A DNA stretch of 64,000 nucleotides from the NCBI RefSeq assembly GCF_026339955.1, contig NZ_JAPEPW010000005.1, positions 124,001 through 188,000 on the forward strand, given 5' to 3'. The translations under genes and the position numbers were made by a program. The notes beneath the pieces were generated by a model, which was given only the letters and a program-made list of their open reading frames with translations, had not been told where the DNA came from and did no database searches. Positions 58,298 to 64,000 of the stretch are shown here, one piece after another; positions within the stretch are counted from its first letter, which is position 1; each line of letters starts with the position of its first letter. This stretch comes from Streptomyces sp. NBC_01549. GTDB lineage: Bacteria; Actinomycetota; Actinomycetes; Streptomycetales; Streptomycetaceae.

Positions 58298-59707
58298 TCA
58301 GTTGCTCACCTTGAAGCGGCGGAACATGTCCGGGATGAACTGCCGCAGAAGGGCCTGGGCGGCGTCGAGACGCTTGAGTTCGTCGTGGCCGAAGCGGAAC
58401 ACCTCGTACCCCCTGAGCTTGAGATCCCGGTCAGCGGCGACCATGTCCGCGTACTTGCCTGTATCCGGAGTGCGACCGCGGTCGCGGGTGTAGTGCTGGG
58501 ATCCGTCGACCTCCAGGACGACACGCTGTCCATGAGGAAGCAGCAGGAGGAAATCCATGCGGGAGCGCAGCAGCGCCTCGGGGCCGCGCTCCTGAACGGT
58601 CCTGTGGTCCCAGTGCAGCCACACTTCGGGCAGGAGAGCAGGATCCCCGGGGGAGGGCCCGAGAATCTGGTGGTAGGCGATGAAGAGGTTCTTCTGGCCT
58701 TCCGAGTTGTCCGGCAGGCTCTTGAGGAGTCGGTGGTAGAGGTCCCCTCTGGCCTCGGTGTCACTGCTGATCTCGCGGGTGTCCTGCCACCAGGTATGCA
58801 GATCACGCCAGCGCAGGCCCTCGATGGGGATCTCACGGTCGTAGACGAGGGTGTCGTCCGGCTTCCCTCCGACGATCTCGATGTCGTTGTCCACCGAGGA
58901 CTGGAAGCGGATGTCCGGCTTGGTGAACGAGGCGAAGATGATGTTCTTCGGCCGCCGGTTGCCGGGCAGTCGCGTCGACACCACGGTGAACACGGGATAG
59001 CCGCCGTCGTTGCCGGTCATTCTCAACTCGACCCCAGCGGCCCGGAGATGACCGTTGATCGTGCTGACGGTTTTCTCCTGGAGGTGTTCATCAAGGAGGA
59101 CGTCCGCTGATACCAGGCCCTCCAGGAAGCGGGCGAGCCTGGCGTGCCCGGCCTCGAACGCCCCGAGGTTGTCGAAGAGGTCTTCCGTAGACCAGTCCCC
59201 GGGATTGCGGAAGACGTGCCGTTCGATGCGGCCTCTCAGTGTCACCGGCGGCGTCCCGTTCAACAGCAGGCCCTCCAGCTCTGCGAAGGAGAGGCCTGAG
59301 TCCTCGGCTATCCAGAATCGTTCAAGTAGCCGCATGAAGCGGTCGTGGTGCTGAGCCAACTCCGAGAGATTGAGGGCGCGCGCCAGGTCACGGCGGGCCT
59401 TCTTGGGTATCTCGGGCGGTGTGTCTTCTTCCCACAGCAGGTCCTCGAGCTGGTAGCGGCGCGACGCACTCACATAGACGTGGCTCTGTTCCAAGATGCG
59501 TCGCGTGACCTGCGGCAGCTCACTGTCGGGTACCTGGCTGACGCTCAGCTCAATCCGGTCGTGCTTGCTCCCGGCATCATCTGGGACCGGCGGCATGCCC
59601 AGCTGTTTGAAGGCCGGGTTCAACTGGCGGTGCGTCAAACTGCCAAGGCCGGCGACGACCTCGCCGACCAGTGCGCGAAGCGCTGAACGATCCCTGCTCT
59701 CGGCCAT
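58298..59707 (-). CDS. Candidate AbiJ-like antiphage nuclease
   Basis: The 469-aa protein starts MAESRDRSALRALVGEVVAG. Its N-terminal part (QLNPAFKQLGMPPVPDDAGS KHDRIELSVSQVPDSELPQV TRRILE) resembles the AbiJ-NTD3-type domain found in abortive-infection proteins. The C-terminal part has a PD-(D/E)xK nuclease signature: RSRMDFLLLLPHGQRVVLEV DGSQHY with Asp near 385 and Glu-x-Asp near 399-401, followed by LKLRGYEVFRFGHDEL. A standalone sensor-plus-nuclease layout suits a phage-defence effector. The family call is from memory; activity is not shown. It lies next to an IS5 element 87 bp upstream of its start. Confidence 0.6.
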   Translation of the reverse strand: MAESRDRSALRALVGEVVAGLGSLTHRQLNPAFKQLGMPPVPDDAGSKHDRIELSVSQVPDSELPQVTRRILEQSHVYVSASRRYQLEDLLWEEDTPPEIPKKARRDLARALNLSELAQHHDRFMRLLERFWIAEDSGLSFAELEGLLLNGTPPVTLRGRIERHVFRNPGDWSTEDLFDNLGAFEAGHARLARFLEGLVSADVLLDEHLQEKTVSTINGHLRAAGVELRMTGNDGGYPVFTVVSTRLPGNRRPKNIIFASFTKPDIRFQSSVDNDIEIVGGKPDDTLVYDREIPIEGLRWRDLHTWWQDTREISSDTEARGDLYHRLLKSLPDNSEGQKNLFIAYHQILGPSPGDPALLPEVWLHWDHRTVQERGPEALLRSRMDFLLLLPHGQRVVLEVDGSQHYTRDRGRTPDTGKYADMVAADRDLKLRGYEVFRFGHDELKRLDAAQALLRQFIPDMFRRFKVSN

Positions 59708-59904
59708 TCGGCGATGGTCGCAGAAACCAAGAGGAACCGGCAGCGGCACCCGTATGCGGGCACCGAGACACATCACGAGCGTCTGGAGAACTTAGTGCGT
59801 TGTGGCAAACCGGATCTCGTTCGAAGCCTGCGGCGCGGGTGATCGTTCGGACAGAGTTGCCGGTGTGGTCGCGGGCATGAAGAAACGGGCCCCTTGGTAG
59901 TGAC

Positions 59905-60897
59905 GTGGTTGTTGAGGCCGGTCACGAGCAAGGAGACCCGTTGTCCGACCAGTTGACCATCTCTGCTGTACCCGCGTCCACCGCGGTCACCCCGGAGTGC
60001 GACTGCTACGCGCACAGGTTCGGTTCGATCGCTCCGGGACGGCGGGCAGGCTGCTATCCCAGTGACATGACGGACGCGGAGTGGGCCGAGGTCCGCGCGG
60101 CGATGCCGGTACCGGCCTGGCTCCTCAAGCAGGGCGGGCGTCCGGAGGCGTATTGCCACCGCGAGATGCTCGACGCTGTGCGCTACCTGGTCGACAACGG
60201 CGTGAAGTGGATGGCCCTGCCGGTCGACTTCCCGTACTGGCGGGCGGTTTACGACTTCTTCCGCCGCTGGCGGGCCTGCGACTACGTGCGTGAGCTGCAC
60301 GAACGCCTGCGCTGCGTGGCGAGGGAACGCGCAGGCCGCAACACCGAGCCCAGCGCGGGAATCATCGACAGTCAGTCGGTGGACGCCTCCGAGACCGTCG
60401 GCGAGGACAGCCGCGGATACGACGGCGGGAAGTCACGTGACGGGCGCAAGCGTCACATCCTGACCGATACCGAGGGCCTGCTCCTGGAGGTCACCGTGAC
60501 CACGGCCGACGTGCACGACTCCAAGGCCGCCCCCGCGCTGCTGGAGACGTTCATGGACCAGCCGGGCCGGCTGCTGAAGTTGGTGTGGGTCGACAGCGCC
60601 TACCAGGGTCCGGCACTGGCGAAGGCGTTTGCCCGCCACGGAGTGCGGATCGAGGTCGTGCGCCGCTCCGACGGCAGGCGCGGATTTGTCGTACTGGCCC
60701 GCAGGTGGGTGGTGGAGCGCACGCTGAGCTGGCTCTCCCGCTCACGCCGCCTCAACCGCGACCACGAACGCCGCCCCGACCACCACACCCAGATGGTGTG
60801 GTGGGCCGCTGTGATCAGGCTGTCGAGGCGCCTGGCCGGGGACGCTCCGCGCTGGCCGGAGAGGCGCCCCGGCCGACTGCTGCGGGCGCGGGCATGA
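59905..60897 (+). CDS. IS5-family transposase
   Basis: The 330-aa frame (possible later starts at TTG 59941 or ATG 60067) has the IS5 DDE residues in GIIDSQSVDASETV, LVWVDSAYQGPALAKAF and RRWVVERTLSWLSRSRRLNR. The N-terminal DUF4096-like block YPSDMTDAEWAEVRAAMPVP AW is present. The KSRDGRKRHILTDTEGLLLE stretch is typical. The stop overlaps the convergent passenger gene by 83 nt. Confidence 0.93.
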   Translation: MVVEAGHEQGDPLSDQLTISAVPASTAVTPECDCYAHRFGSIAPGRRAGCYPSDMTDAEWAEVRAAMPVPAWLLKQGGRPEAYCHREMLDAVRYLVDNGVKWMALPVDFPYWRAVYDFFRRWRACDYVRELHERLRCVARERAGRNTEPSAGIIDSQSVDASETVGEDSRGYDGGKSRDGRKRHILTDTEGLLLEVTVTTADVHDSKAAPALLETFMDQPGRLLKLVWVDSAYQGPALAKAFARHGVRIEVVRRSDGRRGFVVLARRWVVERTLSWLSRSRRLNRDHERRPDHHTQMVWWAAVIRLSRRLAGDAPRWPERRPGRLLRARA

Positions 60898-61405
60898 ACC
60901 GTCCGTCCCCCGCCCGCACCAGCCAGCCCCGCTTCTCCAGCACATAGGCACGGTGACGGATCTTCTCCACCTCGTTCTTGATCTCCGCCTCCCGGCCCAC
61001 CGCCCGCGTCAGCTCCACTCCGTTCACCGGCCCCGACGCAGCCACCACCGCGGCGAACACCTCCCGGTACAAGCCCCTGAGCGCTTCCTCGCCCATGCCC
61101 GACCGCCACACCGGCGGCCGCTCGCCCTGCCCCGCGCCGGGGCCGCTCGATCCCACACCGGCAGCCGTCTCACCGCCAGACGACACGGAAACCGGCGTAT
61201 CAACGTCGCTCTCCTCGGCCAGCACCGACACGAGCTCCTCACGCCCCACCCGGGCCCGCTCGACCCGCTCCCGCGCGGCATCCACCTCCGCCTGAGCCTG
61301 CTCCAGAACCTCCGTCCAAGACTCCAGATCCCGCCTCGCCCGCGCCTCACGCTGTTCCATCAACCCCAGCACCGACGGCATCGCACCCTCCTCGATCCAC
61401 AACAA
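60815..61405 (-). CDS. Passenger gene in IS5 element, coiled-coil protein
   Basis: The 196-aa protein opens MLWIEEGAMPSVLGLMEQRE and has a long coiled coil (RARRDLESWTEVLEQAQAEV DAARERVERARVGREELVSV LAEES). A Ser/Gly linker leads to a winged-helix-like C-terminal part (VNGVELTRAVGREAEIKNEV EKIRHRAYVLEKRGWLVRAG DGRF). Such proteins recur as unknowns in Streptomyces. Its 3' end runs 83 nt into the transposase gene and encodes low-complexity Pro/Ala there. It is inside the terminal repeats, so it moves with the element. Function unknown; a transposition regulator is one idea. Confidence 0.7.
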   Translation of the reverse strand: MLWIEEGAMPSVLGLMEQREARARRDLESWTEVLEQAQAEVDAARERVERARVGREELVSVLAEESDVDTPVSVSSGGETAAGVGSSGPGAGQGERPPVWRSGMGEEALRGLYREVFAAVVAASGPVNGVELTRAVGREAEIKNEVEKIRHRAYVLEKRGWLVRAGDGRFMPAPAAVGRGASPASAERPRPGASTA

Positions 61406-61466
61406 GCCGTCCGCTGCCTGCCCCTATCCCTCCGCAATCATGCTCCGCACACGGAATAGTCCCTGC

Positions 61467-62609
61467 TCATCGAACAGGGACTCCCTTTGCCACAACGCAC
61501 TGAAGAATCTGCCGCCCGATGGGCTGACCGATGGCGGGGTTGTTGATGGCGAAGAGATCGAGCAACGTCAGATAGGTCGCCTGCAGCGGGGGCTCCCCGG
61601 TGACGAGCATCGACGCGACCGCCAGCCCCACCACACACCCCACCAGTCCGGCGAACGACCAGCGCAGCCGCCGCGACAGCAGCGAGCCGAAGGGCACGAC
61701 GCTGCGCCCGGCGGACGGCGCGGACGCGGCGTACGACACCGTCTCCAGGACGACGGTCCCGCGCCCGGTGGCCGCCGCCACGGCCCGCTCGTCGGGCAGC
61801 AGCCGAGGCCCCTGCGACCCGCTGCTCTCCGAACCGTCGGCCCCGGCGGGGTCGTTGGTGGTGGCGGACAGCAGCGCGAGCGTGCACAGCCCGGGATCGG
61901 CGACCTCACCGGGCCCCGGCGGCGGCCGCTCCACCGCCCGCAGCATCAACCCATCGGTCTGGACGACCTTGCTGGTCCCGGCGACGGCGGTCGCGGCGAG
62001 CGCGGGCGCGGCGGTGTCGGCATCGGACAACACGGTGGTGGAGGCATCGAACCCGATCCCCCCGCTCCCGCCGCCACCGTCTCCCTCACCATCGGCCACG
62101 GTCATGGCCAACGCCGAGGCCTGATCGAGGAGTTCCTCGATGTGCTGCCCGAGGCGCCGGTTGTAGAGCCGTATGACGAGCCGCAGCCGCGGATTGAGGC
62201 GGCGCGCGGTGAGCGCGGCCCGGATGTTGGTCTCGTCGTCGTCATGGACGAGTGCGAGGGCGGCGGCCCGTTCCACACCCGCCTCGGCGAGTACGGACTC
62301 GGTGAGTTCGGTGGCCTCCAACACCCGCTCGGAACCGGCGGGTTCGGCCGTCCGGTTGGGCGGACCCTCCCCGTTGCCCGCGGCCCGGTTCACCGCCGCG
62401 GACATCCGGTCGAACAGAGTCGAGGCCCGCGCCCGCCCGACCACCGGCGGCCGCACACTGCGCTGGGTGGGCGGCACGACGAGGGTCACCCGTTCGCCGT
62501 ACACACCCCGCAGTTCGGCGGCCAGCCGGTGCGCCAGGGCGTCGTCACCGGCCACCACCATGTGCGCGGTCGTGTCGGTCGACGGGCTTTGATACGGAAG
62601 GGTCCCCAC
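61467..62609 (-). CDS. TrkA-like ion-channel/NAD-binding protein, truncated
   Basis: The 380-aa frame encodes an N-terminal TrkA-N/RCK-type domain (HMVVAGDDALAHRLAAELRG VYGERVTLVV; ERAAALALVHDDDETNIRAA LTARRLNPRLRLVIRLYN). A second part ends RRLRWSFAGLVGCVVGLAVA SMLVTGEPPLQATYLTLLDL FAINNPAIGQPIGRQILQ. Related channel-like proteins of actinobacteria continue for a few hundred residues with a second NAD-binding domain. Here 16 nt of the IS5 terminal repeat enter the frame and add CVVAKGVPVR before a stop. It is therefore truncated and probably inactive. Confidence 0.8.
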   Translation of the reverse strand: MGTLPYQSPSTDTTAHMVVAGDDALAHRLAAELRGVYGERVTLVVPPTQRSVRPPVVGRARASTLFDRMSAAVNRAAGNGEGPPNRTAEPAGSERVLEATELTESVLAEAGVERAAALALVHDDDETNIRAALTARRLNPRLRLVIRLYNRRLGQHIEELLDQASALAMTVADGEGDGGGGSGGIGFDASTTVLSDADTAAPALAATAVAGTSKVVQTDGLMLRAVERPPPGPGEVADPGLCTLALLSATTNDPAGADGSESSGSQGPRLLPDERAVAAATGRGTVVLETVSYAASAPSAGRSVVPFGSLLSRRLRWSFAGLVGCVVGLAVASMLVTGEPPLQATYLTLLDLFAINNPAIGQPIGRQILQCVVAKGVPVR

Positions 62610-62673
62610 GAGGGAGAAGAGTGCCGCACGGGGAGGTGTGGTTCCAGAGGGCGGCCGGCAGACCGACGTCGCC

Positions 62674-63072
62674 TCAGCGACGCGTACGGGCCCGTGCCTC
62701 GCGCGGCGGCCGGACGAACTGCAACTCCAGCGCGACCGGAGGTTCGGCGACCCCCGGCCCTCCGGCGGACGCCCAACTCACCAGCTCCTCGGTGCAGTCG
62801 TCCCCCATCGCGAACCCGATCCAGATCGCCCGCGCACCCCGGCGCCGCGCGTCCCCCGAAGGCTGCACGACCACGACATTGGCCTGGTCGCAGGGTCCGA
62901 GACAGTCCACGGTCCGCACCACGAAGCGTCCCCCGGACGCCTCGGCCCCGGCCCGCAACCGCTCCAGCTGCCAGACGTGATCGTCGTCGGGATACTTCCG
63001 CGGATCGCCGCAGCAACACCCACGGCAGACGACCAGTGTGCAGGGCCGCGACGCGGCGGCACCGATCGCCAC
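62674..63072 (-). CDS. Thioredoxin-like [2Fe-2S] ferredoxin
   Basis: The protein carries TLVVCRGCCCGDPRKYPDDD and, later, VRTVDCLGPCDQANVVVVQP, the four-cysteine pattern of thioredoxin-fold [2Fe-2S] ferredoxins. The rest includes RAIWIGFAMGDDCTEELVSW. The GTG of VAIGAAAS at 63072 is the preferred start; the frame is open upstream to 63198. It is the upstream neighbour of the truncated TrkA-like gene on the same strand. An extra CCC cluster next to the first cysteine is unusual. Confidence 0.75.
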   Translation of the reverse strand: MAIGAAASRPCTLVVCRGCCCGDPRKYPDDDHVWQLERLRAGAEASGGRFVVRTVDCLGPCDQANVVVVQPSGDARRRGARAIWIGFAMGDDCTEELVSWASAGGPGVAEPPVALELQFVRPPREARARTRR

Positions 63073-63641
63073 CGTACGAGACCTGCCGGCCGAGGCTCGG
63101 TTCAACGGGTCGGCTCTCCTTGTCGAACGTACGTCTACAGCCGCAGACGATAGTTGACGATCCCCGTCGCGATTGGTTCGAGATGGACGGCGGCGCAACG
63201 GCGAAGGCCGGCCCGGCCAGGTGTTACGTCCGTGAGCGGCCGGCCGGCACTCTCGATTCGGGAACGCGCACCCATACCGTCGATCACCGGCAGGTCCGTT
63301 GTCAGTGCCCGCGGTTATGGTCTCTCACGCGCGGTCGGCTTCCGGGGGTTCCAGCTCTGAAGGGAATGGTTGCATCCCCGGCCTGTCTGGGGGCGGCCCG
63401 GAGATTCGTCCGGGACCTAACCGACGGTCGGGCTTCGTCGATGGCCAGGAGACAACCTGCCAGCGCCGACCGCGCACCACCGAAGTAGCCCGTGAATTCG
63501 TGGCGCCGCCGCCTGACCACGGGCCCGTTGGGGCACTTCCTCGCGGCCAGAAGGGCAGGCTGCGCCCGGGACGGCAGTGCGACGGCGGTTCGGATGCTTG
63601 GGTCGCGGGGTGTGTTCTGCCTAGGCGAGGGGTGGTCGGTG
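63073..63641. other. Gap leading to the second toxin locus
   Basis: No convincing gene. From about 63512 the sequence resembles 1036-1240 upstream of the first toxin locus (for example GACCACGGGCCCGTTGGGGC against GACCGTGGGCCTGTTGGGGT), so it probably includes the promoter of the repeated toxin operon. Confidence 0.45.
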
Positions 63642-63785
63642 ATGAGCGAGACGGTCAGGAATGACGCCGAGGCGATGGCCCGGGTGGGGTCGGCCCTGGG
63701 TGAGCTGGGTGAGCGGTGGAAGGAGCTCGCGGACCGGCTCCAGGCGCGGACGCGGGAGCTGGGCTCGGGGGATGTTCATCGGTGA
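63642..63785 (+). CDS. Small helical protein upstream of second toxin
   Basis: ATG start; 47 aa: MSETVRNDAEAMARVGSALG ELGERWKELADRLQARTREL GSGDVHR. It is the counterpart of the ORF at 1241-1384 with about six substitutions, most in the first half, and the same +1 overlap with the next small ORF. The conserved overlap in two separate copies argues that the arrangement is functional or ancestral rather than a sequencing error. Confidence 0.55.
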   Translation: MSETVRNDAEAMARVGSALGELGERWKELADRLQARTRELGSGDVHR

Positions 63786-63969
63786 TGGTGAGGAGGGCCG
63801 GCAGTTGAGGGAGAGTTTCCTGCCGGCTCAGCAGGGGCTGGTGGAGGCAATACAGGGTCTGGGGCCGCTGGGTGCGGGTTCGGCGGACGCGGCGCACGGC
63901 ACGGCGGGTGTGTTCCAGCAGGTGGATGAGACGACCGGAAAGATCGCCGCCGATCTCAGTGACGGCTGA
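63772..63969 (+). CDS. Small helical protein 2 upstream of second toxin
   Basis: The 65-aa counterpart of 1371-1568: MFIGDGEEGRQLRESFLPAQ QGLVEAIQGLGPLGAGSADA AHGTAGVFQQVDETTGKIAA DLSDG. Differences to the first copy are few. It ends 2 nt before the next GTG. Confidence 0.55.
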   Translation: MFIGDGEEGRQLRESFLPAQQGLVEAIQGLGPLGAGSADAAHGTAGVFQQVDETTGKIAADLSDG

Positions 63970-63971
63970 GC

Positions 63972-64000
63972 GTGGACACCATCGAGGTGCCGGGGGCGTT
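63972..64000 (+). CDS. Start of a second CpnT-like toxin (partial)
   Basis: The last 29 nt begin GTG GAC ACC ATC GAG GTG CCG GGG GCG, the first nine codons of the toxin ORF at 1571. The gene continues beyond the window, so its toxin tip is unknown. Confidence 0.7.

Larger units (their letters stand above)
59794..61501. mobile_element. IS5-family element carrying a passenger gene
   Basis: AGTGCGTTGTGGCAAA at 59794-59809 is perfectly repeated in inverted orientation at 61486-61501, bounding 1708 bp. Inside are a plus-strand IS5-type transposase and a minus-strand helical gene (60815-61405). A hairpin AGTCCCTG/CAGGGACT lies just inside the right end. No target duplication is visible: flanks are ...GAACTT and GAAGAA.... 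The right end falls inside a TrkA-like gene, so one side may have been deleted on or after insertion. Confidence 0.8.
63642..64000 (+). repeat. Right copy of the toxin-operon start repeat
   Basis: This stretch matches 1241-1600, with the same two overlapping ORFs, the same stop-start spacing and the same GTG-GACACCATCGAGGTGCC start of the following gene. It runs off the window end. Few differences are scattered and mostly conservative. Confidence 0.9.

Noticed and set aside
59870..60898. CGCGGGCATGAA repeated at 59870-59881 and 60887-60898 as a possible IS boundary
   Set aside because: The perfect 16-bp inverted repeats at 59794 and 61486 bound a larger unit, so this short direct repeat is probably coincidental.

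Overview
The window is high-GC actinobacterial DNA and almost certainly from a Streptomyces chromosome. Coding frames have strong third-position G/C bias, starts are often GTG or TTG, ATGA/GTGA stop-start overlaps are common, and several families are typical of Streptomyces (DUF6207, XRE-TPR regulators, a C1/U72-type initiator tRNA, small secreted HNH-like proteins). It reads as an accessory, mobile-element-rich region. Both ends carry the same toxin-operon start (1241-1600 and 63642-64000), so the window spans two copies of a polymorphic-toxin locus in the same orientation.

Layout. (1) 0.1-9 kb: an ISL3 transposase remnant, two tiny helical genes, then a very large secreted-toxin locus. It is split into a CpnT/WXG100-like N-terminal ORF (1571-3502) and an 1850-aa ORF (3499-9051) that ends in an OTU-type cysteine protease domain. 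The two ORFs overlap by ATGA, and a G GGG GGC heptamer lies just before the overlap in the frame needed for a -1 shift. (2) 9.06-13.3 kb: three complete insertion sequences in a row (IS256, IS630, IS701). (3) 13.3-14.9 kb: a membrane-anchored unknown and an inositol-monophosphatase-family enzyme. (4) 15.0-26.1 kb: a type I-E CRISPR-Cas locus. It has a 24-repeat array, cas3, cse1, a double-length cse2, cas7, cas5, cas6e and an 8-repeat array 4 nt after cas6e. No cas1 or cas2 is present. (5) 26-36 kb: three RHH-like/Doc-like gene pairs whose Fic-fold partners all lack the HxFxxGNxR motif, initiator tRNA-Met, two paralogous exported HNH-like proteins, and an ECF sigma factor with its partner. (6) 36-42 kb: decayed genes (cytochrome oxidase subunit III, prepilin peptidase, a remnant near 34.7 kb), an operon with a PLD-like protein, and an XRE-TPR regulator. 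(7) 43-51.7 kb: a solo TnpB element, then a six-gene biosynthetic operon: P450, preATP-grasp/ATP-grasp ligase, Asp/Asn-hydroxylase-type oxygenase, amidinotransferase, second ATP-grasp ligase and an unknown. The products suggest a guanidino-bearing amide or peptide. (8) 51.8-58.2 kb: a phosphotransferase, an HTH protein, a Nudix hydrolase, a second-type LexA with an SOS box, and DUF6207. (9) 58.3-63.1 kb: a candidate AbiJ-like nuclease defence gene, an IS5-family element carrying a passenger gene, a TrkA-like channel gene truncated at the IS end, and a thioredoxin-like ferredoxin. (10) 63.5-64.0 kb: start of the second toxin locus.

Several genes have immune or conflict roles. The CRISPR-Cas locus, the AbiJ-like nuclease, the TnpB element, the polymorphic toxins and the Doc-like pairs sit among insertion sequences that have split, flanked or truncated neighbours. 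Two CRISPR spacers encode nearly the same peptide through synonymous codons, which points to repeated sampling of one gene from related phages. All family assignments are from reading motifs by eye; no database search was run.
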